A DNA stretch of 33,576 nucleotides. Source: Pseudomonadota bacterium. GTDB lineage: Bacteria; Pseudomonadota; Gammaproteobacteria; GCA-001735895. The notes beneath the pieces were generated by a model, which did not search any database, was not told the origin of the DNA, and worked only from the letters and a program-made list of their open reading frames with translations. The translations under genes and the position numbers were made by a program. Positions 16,075 to 24,695 of this stretch are shown piece by piece (the stretch's first letter is position 1; the number at the start of each line of letters is the position of its first letter). The stretch is from NCBI GenBank assembly GCA_022563685.1, contig JADFMY010000024.1:1-33576 (forward strand), given 5' to 3'.

Positions 16075-18036
16075 TTAACCCGTTTCTTGTGCAGTTTGAA
16101 AGGTTTTTGCATCACGAATTTCGAGATCGCCGGCAATCATGCCCTTGCGGCCATCTTCAAAAACGACATCGGTTTCCACCTTTATACGACTGACGCATGG
16201 ATTGTACAGGGCGTCGATCAGGTCTGCGTAGCGTTCGTGGATGATTTGGCGTCGAACCTTGCGCGTACGGGTCAATTCTCCGTCATCGGCGTCGAGTTCC
16301 TTGTGCAATATAACGAATCGCGTAATTTGAGAATTGGCTAGCGCTTCATCTCGCGACAGGTCCATATTCACCTGCTCGATACATTCCTGCACCATCGAAT
16401 ACACCTCCGGGCGAGAAGCCAGGTCCTGGTAACTGGCATAGGCGATATTGCGTCGTTCGGCCCAGTTGCCTACTGCCACCAGATCGATGTTGATCATCGC
16501 GGTTACCCGCTCGCGCTGGTTGCCAAAGGTTACCACTTCGAGAATTTGGGCAAAAAATTTGAGTTTATTTTCGATAAATTTCGGAGCAAACAGCGAGCCA
16601 TCGCTCATGGTGCCAACGTCTTTGATACGATCGATTATTTTTAACTGACCGTCATGATCGAATAATCCGGCATCCCCGGTGAGAATCCAGCCATCCGCAT
16701 TCTTTGATGCCCGGGTGGCCTCCGGGTTTTTGTAATATTCCTTGAAAGCGCCTGGGCTACGGAATATCACTTCGCCGTGCTCGTCGATTTTTACCTCGAC
16801 ATCAGCAAGCGGTACTCCGACTGTATCTGAACGCACCGCGTTGCTGTGTTGCGCGGTTAAAAATGGTCCGGCTTCGGTTTGCCCGTAAACCTGTTTTAAA
16901 TTAATTCCGATCGAGCGATAAAAGTCGAACATATCAGGACCTATCGCTTCTCCGGCAGTCCAGGTAATGCGTGTTTTGCTATACCCGAGATTATTGCGCA
17001 AGGGTCCGTAGGCATATATTTCGCCGAGAAAATAAAGCAGCCTGTCGACCAGGCCGACTTTTTTCCCGGACTGAATGCTAATCCCGACACGACTGGCGTG
17101 TTCGATGAAGAAGTTGAACAACTTTCGCTTGATTCTTGCTGCATCCTCCATGCGCGTCAGGATATCGGTACGTTGACCTTCCAGTACGCGCGGCGAGGTA
17201 AAATGAAAGCTTGGACCGATTTCTTTTTTATCCTGCAACAGGGTGTCGTGATTCTCCGGGCAGCAAACGCAATAACCAGTGCAATAGGCCAGGGTATAAC
17301 AAAGGAAGTGATCGACCACCCATGCCATCGGCAAATAGGCGACCACCGAATCCTTTTCGGTTAATGACTCCAGTGCGGCTACTCGTTCCGCGCCAAAAAT
17401 CAAACTGGCATGCGTAAGAACCACGCCTTTTGGTTGACCGGTTGTGCCCGAGGTATACAGCAGCACAGCGACGTCGTCGCCGTTACTCAGTGCGATCTGG
17501 TGTTCAAAAAAATCAGGGGATTTGGCAGCGTATTCGACTCCGCTTGCCTGAATGCTTTCGAATGAAAAAATGTGTTCCGGGTTGTAGTCACCCAGGCCGC
17601 GCGAGTCGTCGTAAATAATTATTTCGATCGAACGGTCTACCTCGTGTACCTGCAGGAGTTTGTCCACCTGTTCCTGATCTTCGGCAAGCGCAAATTTTAC
17701 TTCGGCGTGATCGACCACATAGATCAGTTCTTCAACGACCGCGTCCTGATAAGTGGGGACGGGTATACCGCCCAGACTCTGCGCGGCGCACATCGCCCAG
17801 TACAATCTTGGACGGTTGCTACCGATAATGAACAGCTTGTCGCCGCGGGTAAATCCATGTGCGGCCAGACCGTTGGCGAAGGATCTAATTTCCTCGGCGG
17901 CCTCGGCCCAGGTCCAGGTTTGCCAGATTCCGAACTCCTTTTCCCGCATCGATGGGACATCCGCGAACTGAGCAGCATTGCGCAACAACAGCTTGGGAAA
18001 GGTGTCGAGGCTTGTATCGGTTAGCGCGTCATTCAT
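16075..18036 (-). CDS. Long-chain-type acyl-CoA synthetase (AMP-forming)
   Basis: The 653-aa enzyme of the ANL superfamily activates a carboxylate with ATP and CoA. It has the P-loop LLYTSGTTGQPKGVVLTH near residue 195, YLPMAWVVDH near 240, VYGQTEAGPFL (A5-like) near 405, the TGDAGLFDHDGQLKIIDRIKD hinge near 475-495 and LFAPKFIENKLKF. It is of the large COG1022 type, with an insertion in the middle, not the small PaaK type. It is the first gene of the transporter operon and would trap imported acids as CoA esters. ATG 18036 is preferred over an in-frame TTG 15 bases upstream that lies inside a palindrome. No Shine-Dalgarno is visible, and a 20-bp palindrome abuts the start. Confidence 0.92.
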   Translation of the reverse strand: MNDALTDTSLDTFPKLLLRNAAQFADVPSMREKEFGIWQTWTWAEAAEEIRSFANGLAAHGFTRGDKLFIIGSNRPRLYWAMCAAQSLGGIPVPTYQDAVVEELIYVVDHAEVKFALAEDQEQVDKLLQVHEVDRSIEIIIYDDSRGLGDYNPEHIFSFESIQASGVEYAAKSPDFFEHQIALSNGDDVAVLLYTSGTTGQPKGVVLTHASLIFGAERVAALESLTEKDSVVAYLPMAWVVDHFLCYTLAYCTGYCVCCPENHDTLLQDKKEIGPSFHFTSPRVLEGQRTDILTRMEDAARIKRKLFNFFIEHASRVGISIQSGKKVGLVDRLLYFLGEIYAYGPLRNNLGYSKTRITWTAGEAIGPDMFDFYRSIGINLKQVYGQTEAGPFLTAQHSNAVRSDTVGVPLADVEVKIDEHGEVIFRSPGAFKEYYKNPEATRASKNADGWILTGDAGLFDHDGQLKIIDRIKDVGTMSDGSLFAPKFIENKLKFFAQILEVVTFGNQRERVTAMINIDLVAVGNWAERRNIAYASYQDLASRPEVYSMVQECIEQVNMDLSRDEALANSQITRFVILHKELDADDGELTRTRKVRRQIIHERYADLIDALYNPCVSRIKVETDVVFEDGRKGMIAGDLEIRDAKTFQTAQETG

Positions 18037-18056
18037 AGTAATTGTATACAATTACT
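18037..18056. promoter_or_regulatory. 20-bp perfect palindrome abutting the acyl-CoA synthetase start codon
   Basis: AGTAATTGTATACAATTACT is its own reverse complement and lies directly before the ATG, where a ribosome binding site would be. Its core has the form ATTGT-NN-ACAAT, the same form as a second dyad at 18103-18114. A dimeric repressor site is the likeliest reading. Confidence 0.7.
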
Positions 18057-18084
18057 GTATATATTCCCCAAAATAGTACAATTT

Positions 18085-18113
18085 ATTCTAATTATTGTCG
18101 TTATTGTTGACAA
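18085..18113 (-). promoter_or_regulatory. Sigma-70-like promoter of the acyl-CoA synthetase/transporter operon
   Basis: On the minus strand TTGTCA (18113-18108) and TAGAAT (18090-18085) are separated by exactly 17 bases, each one base off consensus. Transcription would begin near 18078, about 40 bases before the ATG. Confidence 0.6.
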
Positions 18114-18114
18114 T
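18103..18114. promoter_or_regulatory. Second ATTGT-NN-ACAAT dyad, overlapping the -35 element
   Basis: ATTGTTGACAAT has the same half sites and spacing as the core of the palindrome at 18037-18056. It covers the predicted -35 hexamer. The two centres are 62 bp apart, close to six helical turns. Confidence 0.6.
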
Positions 18115-18302
18115 TTGAACCGGAATTTTACGTGTAGCTACGCTTTGTGTCTATCAAAAAATTATCCGTATATCCGATTTCTTCTATCGACCGGATTTTT
18201 TAGACCAAATTTTGCCTGTTAAGTTATCAAACGCAAGCAAAAAACGCGATTTTGTTCATATCGTTCACTTTACATCGGGTTTTCCAGCTAAAAATTGCCC
18301 GC

Positions 18303-19154
18303 CTAATCATACTGGTAAAATCCTCGCCCGCTTTTACGGCCCAGATATCCCGCATCGACCATTTGCTGTAGCAACGGGCAGGGGCGGTACTTGGAGTCTC
18401 CGAATCCCTCGTGTAAAACCCTGATCACCGACAGGCAGGTATCGAGTCCAATCAGATCGGCCAGTGCCAGCGGCCCCATCGGGTGGGCCATGCCGAGCTT
18501 CATCACTTCGTCTATCGCCTCGGCGCTGGCGATGCCTTCGTAGAGCGTGTAAACGGCTTCATTGATCATTGGGATCAGAATTCGATTCGCGACAAATCCA
18601 GGACTATCCCTGGCCTCGACCGGAACCTTGCCGATGTGTTCGCTCAATTCATGCACTTGTCGATAGGTAGTGTCGTCGGTTTGCAGGGCTCGAATGACTT
18701 CCACCAGCGCCATCATCGGAACCGGATTCATGAAGTGCATACCGATCACCTGTCCGGCGCGCTGTGTCGCTCCGGCGATACGGGTTAAAGAGATCGACGA
18801 AGTGTTGCTCGCTAGAATCGCGTCGGCTTTGCATATTTGATCGAGCTGTTCGAAGATACCCAGCTTAAGGGTCTCGTTTTCGGTTGCAGCTTCGATCACG
18901 ATATCGACCTCGGCGAGCGCCTCCAGAGCTGTCGCCGTTTCGATGTTCGACAGTGCCTGTTGCTTGTCGGACTCGCTACTCTTCTCTTTTTTGATCATGC
19001 GATCCATGCTGGTGTTTATGGTCTCAAGCCCGAGTTGTACCTGGGCCTCACCGATATCCTGCATGATCACTTTCAAGCCCGCAGCCGCACATACCTGTGC
19101 AATCCCGTTACCCATAGTGCCGGCGCCGACCACGCCCACCGATTTGATGTTCAT
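18303..19154 (-). CDS. 3-hydroxybutyryl-CoA dehydrogenase
   Basis: The 283-aa cytosolic enzyme oxidises (S)-3-hydroxyacyl-CoA to 3-oxoacyl-CoA with NAD(P). The N-terminal Rossmann motif VGVVGAGTMGNGIAQVCAAAG (residues 6-26) is clear. SNTSSISLTRIA near 117, the catalytic-histidine segment GMHFMNPVPMM near 137, and DSPGFVANRILIPMINEA near 183 are all typical of the single-domain Hbd/FadB2 family. No hydratase domain is fused. It is separated from icmF by 551 bp of repeats and from the synthetase promoter by about 190 bp, so it may have its own promoter. Its product would be the substrate of the thiolase at 24.7 kb. Confidence 0.94.
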   Translation of the reverse strand: MNIKSVGVVGAGTMGNGIAQVCAAAGLKVIMQDIGEAQVQLGLETINTSMDRMIKKEKSSESDKQQALSNIETATALEALAEVDIVIEAATENETLKLGIFEQLDQICKADAILASNTSSISLTRIAGATQRAGQVIGMHFMNPVPMMALVEVIRALQTDDTTYRQVHELSEHIGKVPVEARDSPGFVANRILIPMINEAVYTLYEGIASAEAIDEVMKLGMAHPMGPLALADLIGLDTCLSVIRVLHEGFGDSKYRPCPLLQQMVDAGYLGRKSGRGFYQYD

Positions 19155-19264
19155 ATTGGTTTTCTCTTGGTTAAATTCATTATTAGATTGTATGTCATTC
19201 CAGCCTTAACCCCACTACTGATGTGATGGATGCCTCGCCATGTCGGCGTCGCCTATTAAGAACC

Positions 19265-19403
19265 CGTAGATTGGGCTGAGTTTGGGAAGCCCAACATGAC
19301 TAATGCAAATCAATATGTTGGGGTTCGTTCCTCTCGGCAACTGCTCCTGCATTGCTCTAATAAGTAACTATAAGTTACATCCATGTAACGAACCCCAACC
19401 TAC
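19265..19403. repeat. Composite inverted-repeat element ending in GTAG-TTGGG motifs
   Basis: GTTGGGGTTCGTT (19317-19329) is the exact reverse complement of 19387-19399. The outer GTAGATTGGG (19265-19274 or so) pairs with CCCAACCTAC (19394-19403) with one mismatch, and TTGGGCT/AGCCCAA (19271-19294) forms a further hairpin. It resembles the common GTAGGTTGGGCTGAG...CCCAACCTAC bacterial intergenic repeats (from memory). Confidence 0.75.
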
Positions 19404-19460
19404 TTGACTGAAAAATAAGGTTTTGAGCCCTTCCACCCGAGATGGCCTTAAGTTATCGAG

Positions 19461-19621
19461 GCCTAACCACCGGTATATTTTTTCAGGACGCTGCGCAACA
19501 AGGGCAAGGGCTGTTCCTACAGCCCTATTGCATTTCCACCATCCATGGGCGGTCATGTTGCGCGCGAGCCCCCAGGGACGGGTTCACGGCGTTCCTGTAA
19601 AAAATATACCGGTGGTTAGGC
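19461..19621. repeat. 161-bp MITE-like element with 23-bp perfect terminal inverted repeats
   Basis: The first 23 bases (starting GCCTAACCACCGG) are the exact reverse complement of the last 23 (19599-19621), and pairing continues imperfectly for about eight more. Inside are GCGCAACA/TGTTGCGC and the hairpin AGGGCTGT/ACAGCCCT. There is no ORF of note. No clear target-site duplication is seen in the flanks. Confidence 0.85.
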
Positions 19622-19705
19622 TTTCGCAAGCTTAGTCACTGCCACAAATGTTAATAAAACAGGAAGTCTCACTCATCGTGGAAAAAGTGCATTCATGCGA
19701 GCGCT

Positions 19706-22700
19706 CTACATATTCCGTCTATATTGCCCGCCTACCTCAAACAACGCATCGGTAATTTGCCCCAGGGAACAAAATTTGACTGCATCGACCAATGCCTCGA
19801 AAATATTCCGATTATCGATCGCCGCCTGCCTGACCCGGTCTAGCGCCTGGTCTGCATCGGCATTGTGCAGGGTATGGAATTTAGCCAGGCGTTTGATCTG
19901 GCTTTGTTTTTCGGCCTCGGTGGAGCGCGCCAGTTCGATTTCGTATTCTTCGTTGCCGTTCGGATTCAGGAAGGTGTTGACGCCGATGATTGGTAACGAC
20001 CCATCGTGCTTTTTGTGTTCGTAAAACATCGATTCATCCTGGATTTTACCGCGCTGGTATCCGGTTTCCATCGCACCGAGAACACCGCCGCGTTCGGAAA
20101 TGCTGTCGAACTCGACGAGTACCGCTTCTTCGACCAGATCGGTCAACTGATCGATGATAAAAGCGCCCTGATTAGGGTTTTCGCACTTAGCCATTCCCCA
20201 TTCGTTATTGATGATCAACTGGATCGCAAGCGCGCGGCGTACCGAGTCTCCGGTAGGCGTGGTAATCGCCTCGTCGAACGCGTTGGTATGCAGGCTGTTG
20301 CAGTTATCGTAAATCGCGATCAGGGCCTGCAGGCTGGTGCGAATATCGTTGAAGTCCATTTCCTGTGCATGCAGCGAACGGCCAGACGTCTGAATATGAT
20401 ATTTGAGCTTCTGGCTGCGCTCGTTGGCGCCGTATTTATCGCGCATTGTGATCGCCCAGATGCGGCGCGCGACCCGGCCCATTACCGTATATTCGGGATC
20501 CATGCCATTGCTGAAAAAGAAGGACAGGTTAGGGGCGAAATCATCGATGTTCATACCGCGGGCGAGGTAAGCTTCGACAAATGTGAACCCGTTGGCAAGC
20601 GTAAATGCCAATTGCGAAATCGGATTCGCACCCGCCTCGGCAATATGGTATCCGGAAATAGATACCGAGTAGAAATTACGAATTTTATGGTCGATGAAAT
20701 ACTGCTGAATGTCGCCCATCATCTTGAGCGCAAATTCGGTGGAAAAGATGCAGGTGTTTTGCCCCTGATCCTCTTTCAGAATATCGGCCTGCACCGTGCC
20801 TCGAATGTTCTCCAGCGTCCAGTCGCGAATCTTGTCGATTTCCTGTGTGGTGGGCGGGCGCGCATTGTCGGTATTGAATTTCTTCAGTTGCTGGTCGATC
20901 GCGGTGTTGAGATACATGGCGAGAATAATGGGTGCGGGGCCATTGATCGTCATCGATACCGAATTCGCTGGGTGGCACAGGTCAAATCCATCGTACAGAA
21001 CTTCCATGTCGTCCAGCGTAGCAATCGATACACCCGCATTTCCGACCTTGCCGTAAATGTCGGGGCGCTCGTCGGGGTCACGGCCGTAGAGGGTCACCGA
21101 GTCGAACGCGGTCGACAGGCGTTTTGCCTCAGAGTGTTCCGATAATTCCTTGAAACGCTGGTTGGTTTTAAATGCGTCTCCTTCGCCGGCAAACATGCGT
21201 GTCGGGTCTTCGCCTTCGCGTTTGAATGCGAATACCCCGGCCGTATACGGGAAACTGCCCGGCAAATTTTCCAGCAACAGCCATTTCAACAACTCGCCAT
21301 GATCGTGAAAATCGGGCAGGGAAACCTTGGGAATATCGAGCCCGGCGAGCGAACGGTATTTCAAATTTGAGCGAATTTCGCGGCCGCGAATTTTTACCAC
21401 GTACTCGTCACCGGCATAGCTTTGCTTGATTTCAGGCCACTGCTCGAGCAATTTTTTATTTCTTGGATCGAGTTCGTTTTCACGCGCTTCGATCAGCTCG
21501 TCGAGGGCCTGGCCTGGCGCTTCACCGGTATCGTCGAGCAACATGCGTTTTGACTCGACGAGTTGTTGCCGCTCGCGCGCGAGCGTCGCCTGTTGCCGTG
21601 CATTGGCCTTGTATTCGCGCACCGTGGCGGCTATCTCCGCCAGGTAGCGCACGCGTTCGGCCGGTACGATGACCGATTTCGCGGTGGATTTTCTGATCTT
21701 CACCGTTGGCAGATGACTCTCTTTAACCTTCAGGCCAAGCGATTTCAGTTTCCCCAGGATTTGTTGGTAAAGAGCGGTGGTGCCGTCGTCGTTGAAGCGC
21801 GATGCGATAGTACCGAATACCGGCATTGCTTCCGGGGCGCATGAAAATGCCTCGCGATTGCGCTGTACCTGCTTGCACACGTCGCGATAAGCGTCTTCGG
21901 CACCCTTACGGTCAAACTTGTTGATCGCGACGATGTCGGCGAAATCGAGCATATCGATTTTTTCGAGCTGGCTTTGCGCACCAAATTCAGGGGTCATCAC
22001 ATACACCGATGCATCAACCAGAGGTACTATGGCCGCGTCTCCCTGCCCAATACCGGGCGTCTCGACGATAATCAAATCAAATTCGCAGAGCTTGCAGGCT
22101 TGTATCACGTCGCCTATGACGTCTGGTATCTCGCCGACCGAGTCGCGCGTGGCGATGGAGCGCATGAAAATATTGGGGTGATCGATTGCGTTCATGCGTA
22201 TGCGGTCACCGAGTAGCGCCCCGCCGGTCTTACGACGTGTGGGGTCGACCGCGATGACTGCGATTTTTAGCGCGTCTTGCTGATCCAGCCGAAAGCGGCG
22301 AATGATTTCGTCGGTCAGTGAGGATTTCCCGGAACCACCCGTACCGGTAATACCCAGCACTGGAATGGCACGGGATAGCTGTTGGCATGCCTGGCTAATT
22401 TCCTTGCGTAGCGAAGCGGATACGGTGTCGTTTTGCAGTGCGGTAATGAGGCTGGAAAGGGCGTTTAAATCATGACTTTTTAAAGCTTCGATCGAATCTG
22501 GCGCCGCTTCACCCGGGTCAAACTGACAGCGTTCGACCATGTCGAAGATCATGCCCTGCAGGCCCATTTTTTGCCCGTCTTCGGGTGAATAGATGCGGGT
22601 CACGCCGTAATCTTCTAATTCCTTGATTTCACTCGGGATAATCACTCCGCCACCGCCGGCGAATATGCGGATATCGGGGCGACCTCTTTGCCTGAGCATA

Positions 22701-22978
22701 TCCACCATATACTTGAGATATTCGACGTGGCCGCCCTGGTAAGAGCTGATCGCAATACCCTGGACGTCTTCCTGTATCGCCGCGTCGACTATTTCGGCGA
22801 CCGAACGATTGTGGCCGAGGTGAATCACTTCGGCGCCGGAGGATTGCAGAATCCTGCGCATGATATTGATCGCGACGTCGTGTCCGTCGAACAGGCTCGC
22901 GGCGCTGACAAAGCGAGTCTTGTGCCGGCTTTTCGTGGCAGAGCTGATTTCGAGCACTTTATCTTGCGGCTTGGCCAT
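19706..22978 (-). CDS. icmF: Fused isobutyryl-CoA mutase (B12 domain, G-protein chaperone and mutase)
   Basis: The roughly 1090-aa protein interconverts isobutyryl-CoA and butyryl-CoA with adenosylcobalamin in the cytosol. Domain order is that of IcmF: B12-binding at about residues 20-150 (SLFDGHDVAINIM, GHNRSVAEIV, SSYQGGHVEY, AGGGGVI), a MeaB-type GTPase at about 200-420 (P-loop GTGGSGKSS near 212, VETPGIGQGD near 306, NKFD near 353), then the mutase barrel (LPGSFPYTAGVFAFKREGED, DPTRMFAGEG, GNAGVSIATLDDMEVLYDGFDLC). The FPYTAGVF segment is the IcmF-like variant of the methylmalonyl-CoA mutase pocket. ATG 22978 was chosen over GTG 22987. It diverges from liuR across 118 bp, suggesting shared control. 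Some IcmF proteins also act on isovaleryl/pivalyl-CoA. Confidence 0.95.
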   Translation of the reverse strand: MAKPQDKVLEISSATKSRHKTRFVSAASLFDGHDVAINIMRRILQSSGAEVIHLGHNRSVAEIVDAAIQEDVQGIAISSYQGGHVEYLKYMVDMLRQRGRPDIRIFAGGGGVIIPSEIKELEDYGVTRIYSPEDGQKMGLQGMIFDMVERCQFDPGEAAPDSIEALKSHDLNALSSLITALQNDTVSASLRKEISQACQQLSRAIPVLGITGTGGSGKSSLTDEIIRRFRLDQQDALKIAVIAVDPTRRKTGGALLGDRIRMNAIDHPNIFMRSIATRDSVGEIPDVIGDVIQACKLCEFDLIIVETPGIGQGDAAIVPLVDASVYVMTPEFGAQSQLEKIDMLDFADIVAINKFDRKGAEDAYRDVCKQVQRNREAFSCAPEAMPVFGTIASRFNDDGTTALYQQILGKLKSLGLKVKESHLPTVKIRKSTAKSVIVPAERVRYLAEIAATVREYKANARQQATLARERQQLVESKRMLLDDTGEAPGQALDELIEARENELDPRNKKLLEQWPEIKQSYAGDEYVVKIRGREIRSNLKYRSLAGLDIPKVSLPDFHDHGELLKWLLLENLPGSFPYTAGVFAFKREGEDPTRMFAGEGDAFKTNQRFKELSEHSEAKRLSTAFDSVTLYGRDPDERPDIYGKVGNAGVSIATLDDMEVLYDGFDLCHPANSVSMTINGPAPIILAMYLNTAIDQQLKKFNTDNARPPTTQEIDKIRDWTLENIRGTVQADILKEDQGQNTCIFSTEFALKMMGDIQQYFIDHKIRNFYSVSISGYHIAEAGANPISQLAFTLANGFTFVEAYLARGMNIDDFAPNLSFFFSNGMDPEYTVMGRVARRIWAITMRDKYGANERSQKLKYHIQTSGRSLHAQEMDFNDIRTSLQALIAIYDNCNSLHTNAFDEAITTPTGDSVRRALAIQLIINNEWGMAKCENPNQGAFIIDQLTDLVEEAVLVEFDSISERGGVLGAMETGYQRGKIQDESMFYEHKKHDGSLPIIGVNTFLNPNGNEEYEIELARSTEAEKQSQIKRLAKFHTLHNADADQALDRVRQAAIDNRNIFEALVDAVKFCSLGQITDALFEVGGQYRRNM

Positions 22979-23034
22979 GGGTATCACATCCAGAGATCAA
23001 ATATTTGTTGCAATGTGGAGCCCGTTAAATTACC

Positions 23035-23055
23035 TTACGTTTACGTTAACGTCAA
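23035..23055. promoter_or_regulatory. Probable LiuR operator in the icmF-liuR divergent region
   Basis: The segment TTACGTTTACGTTAACG continues with TCAA to 23055, giving repeated ACGT steps and an inner TTTACGTTAACG dyad. It resembles the LiuR sites I recall upstream of liu operons in proteobacteria. TTGACG on the minus strand (23055-23050) could be an icmF -35 element with a long MerR-type spacer to TTTAAC-like bases. Confidence 0.55.
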
Positions 23056-23096
23056 TCAATTTAACCTGAATCCGACTAATGGTCTGACGACACAAT

Positions 23097-23519
23097 ATGA
23101 CAGAAAACGATAAACAGGCAGTTACCTACTCGATTAGCGAACTGTCGAGAGAATTTCAGGTGACTTCGAGAGCCTTGAGGCTTTACGAGGAAGAAGGCCT
23201 GCTGAGTCCACAGCGGGTTGGTACGCGGCGAATTTATAGTGAGCGCGAGCGGGTGCGTATGCGGCTGGTATTACGCGGCAAACGGCTCGGTTGGTCCTTA
23301 TCCGATATCAGGGAATCGTTCGACCTGTACGATTCGAGCCACGGTGAAGAAGCGCAACTGGAGCGGATGCTCGACAAACTCGATGAACGCCGTGAAATGC
23401 TCGAAGTGCAAAAACAGGACGTAGAACTGGCGCTCGCAGAACTCGAACAAATTGCCGGCAATGCGCAGGCAGCGCTGGGCAGTATTCGAGCCGGACAAAG
23501 AAAGGCCCGGTACGGTTAA
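23097..23519 (+). CDS. liuR: MerR-family regulator of leucine/isovalerate catabolism
   Basis: The 140-aa protein has an N-terminal winged helix of the MerR type (YSISELSREFQVTSRALRLYEEEGLLSPQRVGTRRIYSERE, residues 11-51), followed by the hinge VLRGKRLGWSLSDIRESFDLYD and a C-terminal coiled coil (AQLERMLDKLDERREMLEVQKQDVELALAELEQIA). There is no metal-binding cysteine cluster, so it is not a metal sensor. Position and sequence fit LiuR, which controls leucine and branched-chain acid degradation in response to an acyl-CoA-type signal. It is the first gene of the liu operon, 12 bp before liuA, and faces icmF with a likely operator between. Confidence 0.9.
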   Translation: MTENDKQAVTYSISELSREFQVTSRALRLYEEEGLLSPQRVGTRRIYSERERVRMRLVLRGKRLGWSLSDIRESFDLYDSSHGEEAQLERMLDKLDERREMLEVQKQDVELALAELEQIAGNAQAALGSIRAGQRKARYG

Positions 23520-23531
23520 GCGAGGCAAAAA

Positions 23532-24695
23532 ATGACACATATTCCATCGTTGAATTTTGATCTGGGTGAAACCATCGACATGTTGCGCGACGCGGTGCAT
23601 GACTTTGCCCAGGCCGAGATAGCGCCAATTGCCGCTGAAATCGACTCTAGCAATGAATTCCCCAACCAGCTATGGCCCAAACTGGGCGAGATGGGCTTAC
23701 TCGGCGTTACCGTACCCGAGACTTACGGCGGTGCCGACATGGGCTATCTCGCGCATATCGTCGCGATGGAGGAAATCAGCCGTGCCTCGGCTTCGGTGGG
23801 TCTGAGCTACGGTGCCCATTCCAATCTTTGCGTCAATCAAATCAATCGCAACGGCAACGAGGCGCAAAAGACGAAATATCTGCCCAAATTGATCAGCGGT
23901 GAGCATATCGGTGCGCTCGCGATGTCCGAACACAGTGCTGGCTCCGATGTGGTCGGTATGCAGATGAAGGCGCAAAAGCAGGGTGATCACTACCTGTTGA
24001 ACGGTACCAAAATGTGGATTACCAATGGGCCGGATGCCGCTGTGGTCGTGGTTTACGCGAAAACCGACCCCGAAGCCGGTTCCAGAGGTATCACCGCCTT
24101 CCTGGTCGAAAAAGCCTTCGGATTTACCACTGCGCAAAAGCTCGACAAGCTCGGTATGCGTGGCTCCAATACCGGTGAACTGGTTTTCCAGGATGTCGAG
24201 GTGCCCGAAGAAAATATACTGGGCGAACTCAACCGCGGCGTGGCGGTACTGATGAGTGGGCTCGATTTCGAGCGTGCGGTACTTGCGGCGGGACCAACCG
24301 GCATCATGCAGGCCTGCATGGACGTGGTCGTCCCCTATGTACACGAACGCAAGCAGTTTGGTCAGTGTATCGGTGAATTCCAACTGATGCAGGGTAAACT
24401 GGCTGATATGTATACCACGATGAATGCCTGCAAGGCGTATGTCTACGCGGTAGGTAAGGCCTGCGACCGAGGTGAAACCACGCGCAAGGATGCCGCCGGT
24501 GCGATTTTGTACGCTTCCGAAAAAGCGACCTGGATGGCGCTCGAAGCGATACAGGCGCTCGGTGGTAACGGTTATACCAACGAGTATCCCACCGGTCGTT
24601 TGTTACGCGATGCCAAGCTATACGAAATAGGAGCCGGCACCTCGGAGATTCGCCGCATGCTGATCGGCCGGGAATTATTCAATGAGACAAAATAG
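23532..24695 (+). CDS. liuA: Isovaleryl-CoA dehydrogenase
   Basis: This FAD enzyme converts isovaleryl-CoA to 3-methylcrotonyl-CoA and passes electrons to ETF. The 387-aa protein has the acyl-CoA dehydrogenase signatures [14 protein letters not shown] and WITNGPDA, and [17 protein letters not shown]. The feature that separates it from other family members is the glutamate in [14 protein letters not shown], the position of the isovaleryl-CoA dehydrogenase base, while the C-terminal site that holds the base in short-chain enzymes reads [10 protein letters not shown], without glutamate. GAGG lies seven bases before the ATG. Its TAG is followed at once by the thiolase ATG. Confidence 0.95.
   Translation: MTHIPSLNFDLGETIDMLRDAVHDFAQAEIAPIAAEIDSSNEFPNQLWPKLGEMGLLGVTVPETYGGADMGYLAHIVAMEEISRASASVGLSYGAHSNLCVNQINRNGNEAQKTKYLPKLISGEHIGALAMSEHSAGSDVVGMQMKAQKQGDHYLLNGTKMWITNGPDAAVVVVYAKTDPEAGSRGITAFLVEKAFGFTTAQKLDKLGMRGSNTGELVFQDVEVPEENILGELNRGVAVLMSGLDFERAVLAAGPTGIMQACMDVVVPYVHERKQFGQCIGEFQLMQGKLADMYTTMNACKAYVYAVGKACDRGETTRKDAAGAILYASEKATWMALEAIQALGGNGYTNEYPTGRLLRDAKLYEIGAGTSEIRRMLIGRELFNETK

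Larger units (their letters stand above)
19155..19705. other. 551-bp repeat-filled intergenic region between icmF and the hydroxyacyl-CoA dehydrogenase gene
   Basis: No plausible gene was found here. The region contains two separate palindromic elements (19265-19403 and 19461-19621), described below, and short AT-rich flanks. The first bases (19155-19200) are the upstream region of the dehydrogenase gene; no strong promoter was recognised. Confidence 0.7.

Noticed and set aside
18121-18302. Rho-independent terminator after the 3-hydroxybutyryl-CoA dehydrogenase gene
   Set aside because: T-rich runs exist, but I could not find a stem of useful length next to them.
20006-21145. Long open frame (379 codons) on the plus strand opposite icmF
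   Set aside because: It is fully antisense to the well-conserved mutase domain of IcmF, has no recognisable motif, and is explained by codon bias of the real gene.
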